From JBFMHD01 sp040752395 [NCBI: Candidatus Hydrogenedentota bacterium] (GTDB lineage: Bacteria > JBFMHD01), in assembly GCA_040752395.1 (NCBI GenBank), contig JBFMHD010000090.1:1-10559 (forward strand): a stretch of 10,559 nt of DNA, written 5' to 3'. How positions within the stretch are numbered: the stretch's first letter is position 1; each line of letters starts with the position of its first letter. Position numbers and translations under genes: made by a program. Shown in pieces: positions 1 through 6,235 of the stretch. The notes under the pieces were generated by a model, which was not told the origin of the DNA, ran no database searches, and saw only the letters and a program-made list of their open reading frames with translations.

Positions 1-3000
1 TGAATTTTCATCAGCCCAGTCACTATGAGGATAACCAGGATCCGCCGTTGTTACTCCGGGTGTGATATCATTAATACCTGGTTTGGCTGCAGAATGACGG
101 CCATAATATATTATTCCGATAGAATCACCATTACTCACACCAAGTGTTGATAACGGGATCCGAAACTCACCAAAGCCACTACTTACTGAAACTTTATAAT
201 CAGTTCCATCAACAAGTGAATATTCACTCGCCCAACTGCCATCAGTCTGAGACGCAACGTATCTTATCATACCTGAGAAATCATTTAATCCATAACCAAT
301 GTAACCCTCGACCCAGAAATCAGCTGCGTATTTGTAGCATCTTGTGTTGCCAGATGATTTCCATGGGTCGTATTCACAACCTGCAGGATATGTATCTGTA
401 ATGAATAAAAACCCATAATGAGCAGACTGCTGACTCTTATCAGTCTCTAAATCATAATGGTCACCCATCGCTTCCCAGCCTATGTACAAATAATTTATAT
501 CGTTTGTCACATAAATACTCTTGCATAAACCATCAGGGAATGTTTTACCGTCATCTCCTACATCATCGCTATCCGGGGCACCTGTTGTTGTTGGTGGTAC
601 TGAACTTGAGGCAAGTGGGATACTACCCCAGGCAGCATCTTTTGTACCATCAATCGTTGGCGTAAATGGAGATGTGACAGTTGAATCAATTGTCATTATA
701 GGCTCGGTACACCGTGTATAATAATATGCTCGCAGATTAGAGATCGCTTGATTTAAATCCGGGTATTGAATATAAGCTGATAGTGTCTGCGGATCTGTAC
801 CTGTTGGATTGGCATTCGGGCTGCTACCCCATAAATAACCATTTGCACCATTAAAGATATAGTAAACTACTTTTATGGGTTTACTGCCACCTATATCATC
901 CCACTTGATACTAAACTCTAATGTACCATTTGAGGTATGTTTTGCACCTGTACCATTCCATGAACTACTGGACCATGCCCCACCAGTCCATTTCCTTAAA
1001 TCTTTATACTCATTGCCGCTGCTTCCTGGGTCATACGGTGCATACATAAATACCCAGTCTGCTCGAAACGGTAAATTATGAGAACCATTCCAATCTACAC
1101 TCGTATATGTCCCAAAATCATCTGTGCCTGTATCAATGTATAACATTATAACATCGTATTCTGATGCAGAGGTAGTAAAGCTGCTTCCTCGATTACAAGC
1201 ACCGTACAAAAAATCTACATCCCAGATTATGCGGAAGTCTGTAGGTCCAACCGCAGGTAGTTTCGCGGTATCAGGCCATTCACCTAATCCTGCATCAACA
1301 TTTATTAAGACATCGACTACAGAGTTCGGCGGGAACGTATCTGATGAGTCATAATAATAATAATAATAAGTAAACGTGACAGGCGGCGCAGCACCGCCAC
1401 CAGGGTTCTTTGTCGGATACGAGGTCCAGACATCACCACTACTTTCATATTGTTGGAACGCAAACACAGAAAAAGTATCAGGTTTACCTTGATTATTTGT
1501 AAGCCTGTCCCAGCGAAGCCGTACCTCAGTAACTTGAACCGCATTATATCCTATATATGCTTCACCAGTAAAAGATGCATTATCTTCAACAGTTGACCAC
1601 GCACCACCACTATTCTGACGAAGATCATAGTAACCACCGTCCTCTATACATACAGCATAATCCCATTTAGCATTATTACTGGTTGGTAAATTATGCGGCC
1701 CATACCAGGCTACTCCCACCCCACTTGTTCCTGAATTATTTATACAATCAAAATATACAAAAAAATCGCCATCAGAACCTCCATCACCTGCGTTTAGATC
1801 TTTATAATAATACCCGAAATATAATGATGTATCATCCCAGGCTAATAAAAATCTCAGGTTTTCAGATGAATCAAGCTCCATATATTCATCGCCCTTCCAA
1901 TCTGATACACTCCCATCAATCGTAATAGTTTCCATATTTATTGTAATATATTTTGTATCAACCCATGCTTTATCAAATACTCGAACAGGTATCTGGTTCT
2001 CACCATAATTTAGTGATGAATATGCATTCGCATCAATCTTGAAATCCTGCGTATAGGTATCAACATCTGTTGAAAAGATTGTGTACCATACATTGTTTAC
2101 CTGGTACTGTGCGGTATCAAGTTGAGAGCCGATACCTCCATTCCCGAAATCAATATCAAGAAATGGCGTTTTATAAGCTGTATTACCTTTGAATACATAA
2201 TAATTATCATTTAAGATAATGTTCGGGATTGCTGCATCTACCTGAAACTGGATATATTTCGTAGTTGTGGTATCAAAAGTTCCCTGACCCGGGATATTCA
2301 CTATTGTAAAAGTACAGGCTTCTGAAGTATCCTGGACCGAATCAGTGGTAACAGTAAGCCCGAGCTCGGCACCACCTGATTGAGTAAAAATATCGCCATT
2401 ATCAGTTACTGCTTGAATATCAAAATCATTGTTTTCAGGCGATGTTGTATTTGAGCCTTGAAAATATACAGTACAACCACTCCATGTCACATTTAAACTA
2501 CTCTGCGTCCAGCCCCCAGAAACTATTCCGTAGTTATTTGAAAGATTACCGACTAATCTCAAATCATTTTCATAATTAAATGTGACACCGGACGGATTTT
2601 GTTCAAACCCATCAGATGCACCTGCTTCATCCACAACACGCATCTCAACAGGAATGCCGGTTGTTTCAAGTAAAGACCAGCCTATCTTAATCGCATAAGT
2701 ACAGATCAGGGTCGTATATTGTAAAGTATAAGTGCAACTTGCGGTTACAAGGTCGTTATACGTATCACCTGTTGTTTCCGAAAACGCGCTTGTATTGCCG
2801 TGGTCAAAATAAAACATCACTGTGTAATAAGATGTGGCATCATATTTAAATCTTATATACGTTGAGTCTATGCCTGATGCTGCGTCAGTACAGGGAGCGG
2901 TATTAGTGCAGGTACCGACAAAACTATATGTTTTACCCGGGTATGCATAATTAGTATCATAGAGTGTAGAGATACTAAACGAAGCATTCCCCGGTATACC

Positions 3001-3066
3001 ATAGAGTGAAGCTGCCTTTGTTAATAATAATAAACCTGCGATCAAAACTATAACTCTGTTTTTCAT
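1..3066 (-). CDS. Large secreted multidomain protein with three CBM9/DOMON-like modules (C-terminus beyond window)
   Basis: The reading frame is open from ATG at 3066 to the left edge, 1022 residues with no stop seen. An in-frame TAA lies one codon before the GAG that precedes this ATG, so the start is well fixed. Residues 1-20 are a signal peptide (MKNRVIVLIAGLLLLTKAAS). Residues about 22-375 look like two or three beta-sandwich/Ig-like regions; the last (about 275-375) ends in an Ig-like strand pattern, GENQIPVRVFDKA. Three related modules follow, at about 378-555 (starting TIDGSVSDW), 586-775 (NVDAGLGEW) and 800-1022 (TIDGTKDAAW). The xxDGxxDxxW opening is typical of the CBM9/DOMON superfamily of extracellular sugar- or ligand-binding domains. 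The first two modules also share HNLP, DLR and GGAWS. Paired cysteines fit an extracytoplasmic location. No catalytic domain is visible, so a surface or carbohydrate-binding role is inferred, and the missing C-terminus may hold an anchor or sorting domain. Confidence 0.85.
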   Translation of the reverse strand, partial: MKNRVIVLIAGLLLLTKAASLYGIPGNASFSISTLYDTNYAYPGKTYSFVGTCTNTAPCTDAASGIDSTYIRFKYDATSYYTVMFYFDHGNTSAFSETTGDTYNDLVTASCTYTLQYTTLICTYAIKIGWSLLETTGIPVEMRVVDEAGASDGFEQNPSGVTFNYENDLRLVGNLSNNYGIVSGGWTQSSLNVTWSGCTVYFQGSNTTSPENNDFDIQAVTDNGDIFTQSGGAELGLTVTTDSVQDTSEACTFTIVNIPGQGTFDTTTTKYIQFQVDAAIPNIILNDNYYVFKGNTAYKTPFLDIDFGNGGIGSQLDTAQYQVNNVWYTIFSTDVDTYTQDFKIDANAYSSLNYGENQIPVRVFDKAWVDTKYITINMETITIDGSVSDWKGDEYMELDSSENLRFLLAWDDTSLYFGYYYKDLNAGDGGSDGDFFVYFDCINNSGTSGVGVAWYGPHNLPTSNNAKWDYAVCIEDGGYYDLRQNSGGAWSTVEDNASFTGEAYIGYNAVQVTEVRLRWDRLTNNQGKPDTFSVFAFQQYESSGDVWTSYPTKNPGGGAAPPVTFTYYYYYYDSSDTFPPNSVVDVLINVDAGLGEWPDTAKLPAVGPTDFRIIWDVDFLYGACNRGSSFTTSASEYDVIMLYIDTGTDDFGTYTSVDWNGSHNLPFRADWVFMYAPYDPGSSGNEYKDLRKWTGGAWSSSSWNGTGAKHTSNGTLEFSIKWDDIGGSKPIKVVYYIFNGANGYLWGSSPNANPTGTDPQTLSAYIQYPDLNQAISNLRAYYYTRCTEPIMTIDSTVTSPFTPTIDGTKDAAWGSIPLASSSVPPTTTGAPDSDDVGDDGKTFPDGLCKSIYVTNDINYLYIGWEAMGDHYDLETDKSQQSAHYGFLFITDTYPAGCEYDPWKSSGNTRCYKYAADFWVEGYIGYGLNDFSGMIRYVASQTDGSWASEYSLVDGTDYKVSVSSGFGEFRIPLSTLGVSNGDSIGIIYYGRHSAAKPGINDITPGVTTADPGYPHSDWADENS
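1351..1368 (-). repeat. (TAT)6 microsatellite encoding six tyrosines
   Basis: Six identical TAT codons encode Tyr567-Tyr572 in the linker between the first and second CBM9-like modules of the secreted protein. The preceding linker is Gly/Ala/Pro-rich (NPGGGAAPP). A perfect trinucleotide tract in a linker can change length in frame by replication slippage. Confidence 0.8.
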
Positions 3067-3089
3067 CTCTTACATTCACCCCGCACCTG

Positions 3090-3099
3090 CCCCCCCCCC
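3090..3099 (-). repeat. G10 homopolymer in the 5' leader of the secreted-protein gene
   Basis: Ten consecutive C on the plus strand read as G10 on the coding strand, 23 nt upstream of the ATG at 3066. The surroundings are AT-rich. G tracts of this length are hotspots for slipped-strand length change. In the leader it could change mRNA folding around the weak GGGGTGA ribosome-binding region at 3078-3084. The tract is seen directly; a switching role is inferred. Confidence 0.7.
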
Positions 3100-3125
3100 A
3101 GCCTCTCTCCTCATACCAAAAAATA

Positions 3126-3180
3126 ACCAGATTGAAAATGATGTTTTTAAAAGAACCCTTTGTTACACTACTAATCTGGT
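3126..3180. repeat. 8-bp perfect inverted repeat with 39-nt spacer
   Basis: ACCAGATT at 3126-3133 is matched by its complement AATCTGGT at 3173-3180. It would lie in the predicted leader of the secreted-protein mRNA, upstream of the G10 tract, so it could be a leader hairpin or a pair of protein-binding half-sites. The arms are short and the spacer is long, so chance is possible. Confidence 0.4.
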
Positions 3181-3210
3181 ATGGTGTAAAACGATTTAGT
3201 TATTATAATA

Positions 3211-3239
3211 ATTTTAATACTATTTAAAATTTTAATCAA
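3211..3239 (-). promoter_or_regulatory. Possible sigma-70-type promoter for the secreted-protein gene
   Basis: On the minus strand, TTGATT (3239-3234) is followed after 17 nt by TAAAAT (3216-3211). A second -10-like TATAAT lies at 3207-3202. Transcription from here would give a leader of roughly 140 nt containing the inverted repeat and the G10 tract. The stretch is very AT-rich, where such matches are common, so support is weak. Confidence 0.3.
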
Positions 3240-3264
3240 GCAAAAATGAACTGAAATTGTAATG

Positions 3265-3300
3265 CCTCAGTCCACTACGGGTCTTGTGACCCTCACTACA
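3265..3300. repeat. 36-bp hairpin repeat, copy A
   Basis: It matches 4460-4495 at 34 of 36 positions in the same orientation. The core is a short hairpin, GGGTC-TTGT-GACCC (3279-3292), flanked on both sides by ACTAC in direct orientation. It resembles a REP-like dispersed intergenic palindrome. With the second copy it brackets the HEPN/MNT pair. Confidence 0.85.
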
Positions 3301-3322
3301 TGTCTTCATAAACTTCGAAAAA

Positions 3323-3343
3323 GTTCGGAGTTCGGAGCTCGGA
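3323..3343. repeat. Heptamer tandem repeat, GTTCGGA x3
   Basis: The units are GTTCGGA, GTTCGGA and GCTCGGA, with one substitution in the third. It is the first of four tandem blocks that follow one another in this spacer. Confidence 0.8.
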
Positions 3344-3353
3344 TCTATTATTA

Positions 3354-3376
3354 CTAACTCCTAACTCCTAACTCCT
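3354..3376. repeat. Heptamer tandem repeat, CTAACTC x3
   Basis: Three perfect CTAACTC units plus a partial fourth. The period is seven, as in the preceding block, although the unit sequence is unrelated. Confidence 0.85.
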
Positions 3377-3382
3377 ATGACA

Positions 3383-3417
3383 AGTTAAAAGTAAAAAGTC
3401 AAAAGTTAAAAGTAAAG
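3383..3417. repeat. Heptamer tandem repeat, AGTTAAA-type x5
   Basis: Five degenerate units: AGTTAAA, AGTAAAA, AGTCAAA, AGTTAAA, AGTAAAG. AGT is kept at the start of every unit. The period is again exactly seven. Confidence 0.85.
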
Positions 3418-3444
3418 AAAGTGAAAATATACACTTCCTTGCCG

Positions 3445-3492
3445 TATCTTTCAATCTTTTAATCTTTTAATCTTTCAATCTTTGAATCTTTG
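3445..3492. repeat. Octamer tandem repeat, AATCTTTN x5-6
   Basis: Five units of AATCTTT followed by T, T, C, G and G, preceded by a diverged unit (TATCTTTC). The last unit reaches to within about 25 bp of the palindrome upstream of the HEPN gene. It differs from the other tandem blocks in having a period of eight. Confidence 0.85.
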
Positions 3493-3514
3493 TGCTTTTT
3501 TGCAAGCTGATCAT

Positions 3515-3562
3515 CTATTTCAAATAGTTTTTCTTGACAATTATATCGCTATTTTATTGTAT
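3515..3562 (+). promoter_or_regulatory. Operator-like palindrome and promoter of the HEPN/MNT pair
   Basis: A perfect dyad, CTATTT-C-AAATAG (3515-3527), lies directly upstream of a consensus -35 TTGACA (3534-3539). After 17 nt comes TTGTAT (3557-3562), a mediocre -10. The first ATG of the HEPN frame starts at 3569, only six bases later, and no Shine-Dalgarno sequence precedes it, so the transcript may be leaderless. A dyad next to the promoter fits the autoregulation common in toxin-antitoxin operons; that role is inferred. Confidence 0.5.
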
Positions 3563-3568
3563 TCAAAT

Positions 3569-3958
3569 ATGAGAAAAATAACAAAATTATGGTTTAAAAG
3601 AAGTTTATATGATTATACTACTGCTAAAGCAATGTATAGAACAAAACGATATCTTTATGTTATTTATTGTTGTCATCAAACAGTTGAAAAATTATTAAAA
3701 GTATCTGTCATTGAAAAAACGAACAGGCCACCCCCATATTCTCATAATTTATTAAAATTATTAAATCTAAGCGGTATAAAAAATAAAGTTCCTGAAAAAT
3801 TTATAACATTAACTGAGTTCTTAAACCCATATTATCTTCCAACTAAATATCCAGATGTAAAACAAGAATTGTTAAAAATTATAAATAAAGCCATGTGTAA
3901 GAATATATTAAATATTACTGGAGAATTCGTTAAATGGCTAAAACGAAAGCTCAAATAA
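3569..3958 (+). CDS. HEPN-domain protein, predicted toxin of a HEPN/MNT pair
   Basis: This 129-residue protein fits the small HEPN family (about 120-140 residues), all-helical proteins that in this context are predicted or shown RNase toxins. Visible family marks are an N-terminal Trp with a helical region (W8 to Y30), the CHQTVEKLLK helix at 35-44 (the usual QxxEKxLK pattern), R53-x5-H59 followed by NL (compatible with the Rx4-6H catalytic motif), and YYLPTKYPD at 88-96, where relatives usually have RYPD, so Lys replaces Arg. The ATG at 3569 was chosen over the in-frame ATG at 3482 because the extra 29 residues would be encoded by the octamer repeat and the promoter and lack HEPN character. 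The gene overlaps the MNT gene by 25 bp. It is AT-rich by my count (13 G/C in 3841-3900, against 27 in secD 6961-7020), which suggests acquired DNA. Toxicity is inferred from family and pairing. Confidence 0.85.
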   Translation: MRKITKLWFKRSLYDYTTAKAMYRTKRYLYVIYCCHQTVEKLLKVSVIEKTNRPPPYSHNLLKLLNLSGIKNKVPEKFITLTEFLNPYYLPTKYPDVKQELLKIINKAMCKNILNITGEFVKWLKRKLK

Positions 3959-4275
3959 AAAAAAGTATAAAAAAATATTACAAACTTATAAAAGATAAAT
4001 ATAATATCAAATATATTATACTTTATGGGTCGTATGCTAATGGGCATCCGGGAGAATATAGTGATATTGATTTAGCACTTATCTCTGATGATTTTTTTAA
4101 GGATTATGCAGAGACTCTTTATACGCTTTCTACAGCATGTAGAAAAGCCGATATTGATATTGAACCGATAGTTTTTTCTGTAAAAGAGTTTGAAAGACCT
4201 GAATCAGCTTCTTTTATTTTTGAAATAAAAAAAACAGGAAAAATAGTCTTTAAATACCCTGATTTTGTTTTTTAG
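3934..4275 (+). CDS. MNT-type minimal nucleotidyltransferase, predicted antitoxin partner of HEPN
   Basis: The 113-residue product has the complete nucleotidyltransferase signature GSx10DxD: G32-S33, ten residues, D44-I-D46 (GSYANG ... SDIDLAL). A later strand, DIDIEPIVF (73-81), can supply the third acidic residue, so the active site looks intact. Known MNT antitoxins of this type neutralise the HEPN toxin by adding AMP groups to it; that mechanism is family knowledge and is not shown here. GGAG ends 10 nt before the ATG at 3934, and the start lies inside the end of the HEPN gene, implying translational coupling. The two genes form a plus-strand island between minus-strand genes. A standalone sugar or antibiotic nucleotidyltransferase is unlikely given the small size and the HEPN neighbour. 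Confidence 0.88.
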   Translation: MAKTKAQIKKSIKKYYKLIKDKYNIKYIILYGSYANGHPGEYSDIDLALISDDFFKDYAETLYTLSTACRKADIDIEPIVFSVKEFERPESASFIFEIKKTGKIVFKYPDFVF

Positions 4276-4285
4276 TATAGTGTTC

Positions 4286-4408
4286 TCAATTTAAAAACGA
4301 AAACGAAAACTGGGACGGTTCTGTTTTTTTACTAATAATCATTAATACACCTCTTTTCAGTGATTCTACTTCTTTAACTAATTTCTGAATCGTAATTGGT
4401 TTACTCAT
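4286..4408 (-). pseudogene. Small 40-residue ORF, probable truncated gene remnant
   Basis: The frame runs from ATG at 4408 to TGA at 4286 and encodes 40 residues, beginning MSKPITIQKLVKEVESLKRG. A good Shine-Dalgarno, GGAGGA (4423-4418), lies 9 nt before the ATG. The first 21 or so residues look like the amphipathic helical start of a small antitoxin-like or regulatory protein. The rest (KKTEPSQFSFSF) is encoded by simple-sequence DNA with repeated GAAAAC and looks like an unrelated 3' end. I read it as a gene whose 3' part was replaced. No family is recognised with confidence. It lies 134 bp beyond secF on the same strand and converges on the MNT gene. Confidence 0.45.
4293..4330. other. GAAAAC repeat, GGGACGG segment and T7 run between MNT and the small ORF
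   Basis: Two GAAAAC units follow AAAAAC (4293-4310), then TGGGACGGTT (4311-4320), then a T7 run at 4324-4330. On the plus strand, weak pairing of AAC segments with GTT segments in front of T7 could act as a terminator for the HEPN/MNT transcript. It could equally be the scar of a small mobile element that cut off the minus-strand ORF. Both readings are inferences. Confidence 0.3.
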
Positions 4409-4459
4409 AAAAAATAGTCCTCCGGTCTGTCTTGTCTTGCTTTTTGCTTCTTGATATCC

Positions 4460-4495
4460 CCTCAGTCTACTACAGGTCTTGTGACCCTCACTACA
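4460..4495. repeat. 36-bp hairpin repeat, copy B
   Basis: Second copy of the element at 3265-3300, in the same orientation with start-to-start distance 1195 bp. It differs at two positions; one of them (A for G at 4474) removes the outermost pair of the GGGTC/GACCC stem. It lies 47 bp beyond the secF stop, so it may also act as a processing or termination structure for the sec transcript, although no T run follows. Confidence 0.85.
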
Positions 4496-4542
4496 TTGAT
4501 ATATTATATTGAAATTACGAAAAATAAAATCTGAAGCATAAG

Positions 4543-6150
4543 TTATGAGCTTATTGTTGGCGTTACAGCTGGTTGTTGTTTAATGAGCTTGCGTCGATCC
4601 ATAAATAAAACAACCGGTGCAGCGATGAAGATAGAGGAATACGTGCCGGTAATGATGCCGATAATAAAAACAAGTGCGAAATTTTTTGTAGTTATTGGTC
4701 CGAAAAAATAAAGGGCTACTGCAGCAAATAAGGTAGTAAGTGAGGTAATCAGTGTTCTTGATAAAGTCTGTGAGATACTGAGATTAATAATTTCATCCAT
4801 CGGTGCACGTTTACGTAGCCCTAAATTCTCTCTGATTCTGTCGTAAACCACTATGGTATCATTCAGCGAATAACCTATTAAAGCCATTATCGAGGCTATT
4901 AGTGGGATATCAAATTCTTTTTCAAGGATGCTGACAAGTCCGGCAGTTAAAGTTATATCGTGTATAAGCGATAAGATTGCGCCGAGTGCAAAACTTAAAT
5001 CAAATCTTACAACTATATACACGCCCATAACTAAGAAACTGAGTAAAATAATAGCCAGTGCTTGTTTTTTGAGCGTAGCGCCGATACTCGGACCAACGGT
5101 TTCATTACTACCTAAAACAAAATTGCCGAAAACAAAATTATCTTTGATATCTTTTATACATATCGGTCGGACGTCTTCAAGTTCCTCGATCTCTTGCATA
5201 CCGCTATATAAACCGCCGATATTCGTTTTATGGATTATGAGTTTTCTTGCGGTCTGGAGATTTAAATCTTTTAATATATCATAAAACTCTTTATAAATCC
5301 TGTCAGCCTCAGTATATTTCAAATATTCATCGAGTGTCATTCTATCTTCTAATGCTTCATTAATGTTTAATTTAAGTTCTTCGGTCTGGAAGACTTTCTT
5401 CGTAGTAAACCGAAGCTGTAATCTATCAATACTCACTCCTTTTAGTTCTTCAAACCCGAGCAATTCATCAAGTTTTTCTATCCTTTTTTGATTTGTTATA
5501 ATGTTCTGGAGATTATCAATTAGCCGTCGTGCCTGGAGTGAAGAGATAATCTCATTAATCTCGTCGCTTGAGTTAATATAATTAATATCAAATTTATCAA
5601 GAGGTATGTCTTTAGCGAAGATAGTATGCATAATATTAAACAAGAGATGGCTTAACATATTAGTATAAATACTTTTAGCGGTCTCTTCAAGTTGAACCAG
5701 CGGTGTTTTATTTATGTCAGGTAGAATCTGGTTAGGAAGATACGAATATCTTTTACTGAATTCAAATACCACGTCTTGCGGTACTTTTTTAAAGATATCT
5801 TTCACGTCCTGCTCTGATATTATCCTTCCTTCTTCGCGTAAATCTCCTATTTCCTCGATTGCATCATCGATATAAGAGAGACCTTTAATCTTAATAAAAA
5901 GTTCTTTATTATCACGAGACGTCTGTATATCACCTGAGATATTCTTTTTTAATAGTTCGTTTCTTATAATAGCTATTTCATTCACACTAACAGCTTTATC
6001 CAGCAGATATGTTATCTGTACGCCGCCTGTAAAATCAATACCGAGCTCAAGTCCTTTATGTAAAACGATTGAGATGAGTCCTGCTAAAATAATTATACCT
6101 GATATAACAAAATTAATCTTGAATAATCGAGTAAAATTAAAGATCCGCAT
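4543..6150 (-). CDS. secF: Protein translocase subunit SecF with enlarged first periplasmic domain
   Basis: SecF pairs with SecD in the inner membrane and uses the proton gradient to help pull proteins through SecYEG. Hallmarks are TM1 at about 13-31, GIDFTGG at 37-43, ETVGPSIG at 350-357, then five further membrane segments including the TM4-region motif GYSLNDTIVVYDRIREN (426-442). The length of 535 residues far exceeds the usual 300 or so: between TM1 and the VGPSIG motif there are over 300 residues where about 100 are normal. The extra part, roughly 95-335, is helical and charged and stays in frame. Its end (ARKLIIHK-x-NIGGLYS, about 301-316) faintly recalls the A..I..R...G.F.S helix-hairpin-helix-like pattern of GspK/ComEA, but this is uncertain. 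The gene follows secD after 85 bp. A GAGGA lies about 11 nt before the ATG. Confidence 0.95.
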   Translation of the reverse strand: MRIFNFTRLFKINFVISGIIILAGLISIVLHKGLELGIDFTGGVQITYLLDKAVSVNEIAIIRNELLKKNISGDIQTSRDNKELFIKIKGLSYIDDAIEEIGDLREEGRIISEQDVKDIFKKVPQDVVFEFSKRYSYLPNQILPDINKTPLVQLEETAKSIYTNMLSHLLFNIMHTIFAKDIPLDKFDINYINSSDEINEIISSLQARRLIDNLQNIITNQKRIEKLDELLGFEELKGVSIDRLQLRFTTKKVFQTEELKLNINEALEDRMTLDEYLKYTEADRIYKEFYDILKDLNLQTARKLIIHKTNIGGLYSGMQEIEELEDVRPICIKDIKDNFVFGNFVLGSNETVGPSIGATLKKQALAIILLSFLVMGVYIVVRFDLSFALGAILSLIHDITLTAGLVSILEKEFDIPLIASIMALIGYSLNDTIVVYDRIRENLGLRKRAPMDEIINLSISQTLSRTLITSLTTLFAAVALYFFGPITTKNFALVFIIGIITGTYSSIFIAAPVVLFMDRRKLIKQQPAVTPTISS

Positions 6151-6213
6151 AACACTTCTTGTCCTCAGGTATTTCGTAGTTTGGCCGGGTCTGGAACTTG
6201 GTCCTGCGGCAGT

Positions 6214-6231
6214 TTCTTGCTTCTTGCTTCT
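6214..6231. repeat. Heptamer tandem repeat, TTCTTGC x2.5, in the secD-secF gap
   Basis: Two perfect TTCTTGC units plus TTCT sit just after the secD stop, inside the 85-bp spacer before secF. The period is seven, as in other spacers here. secD and secF normally adjoin closely, so the gap with a repeat in it looks like an insertion. Confidence 0.7.
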
Positions 6232-6235
6232 ATCT

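Larger units (their letters stand above)
3067..3568. other. Gene-free divergent spacer (502 bp) rich in repeats
   Basis: This spacer separates the minus-strand secreted-protein gene from the plus-strand HEPN gene. I see no credible coding frame in it. From left to right it holds a C10 tract, an 8-bp inverted repeat with a 39-nt spacer, a possible minus-strand promoter, one copy of a 36-bp hairpin repeat, three heptamer tandem blocks, one octamer tandem block, and the operator and promoter of the HEPN gene. Each is listed separately. Confidence 0.8.

Noticed and set aside
144-1925. Several plus-strand open frames opposite the secreted-protein gene
   Set aside because: The minus frame is continuous for 1022 residues with a signal peptide and domain repeats; the plus frames have no recognisable features.
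3482-3568. Upstream ATG extending the HEPN protein by 29 residues
   Set aside because: The extension is encoded by the octamer repeat, the palindrome and the TTGACA promoter, and it lacks HEPN-like sequence.
3832-4047. 71-codon minus-strand frame across the HEPN/MNT junction
   Set aside because: It is antisense to two well-supported genes and is made mostly of Phe/Ile from complemented AT-rich codons.
3265-4495. Two 36-bp repeats with a hairpin, a length typical of CRISPR repeats
   Set aside because: There are only two copies, over 1.1 kb apart with genes between them, and no regular spacers or cas genes.
4496-4542. Rho-independent terminator directly after secF
   Set aside because: No GC-rich stem followed by a T run is visible; only the short hairpin of the 36-bp repeat follows.
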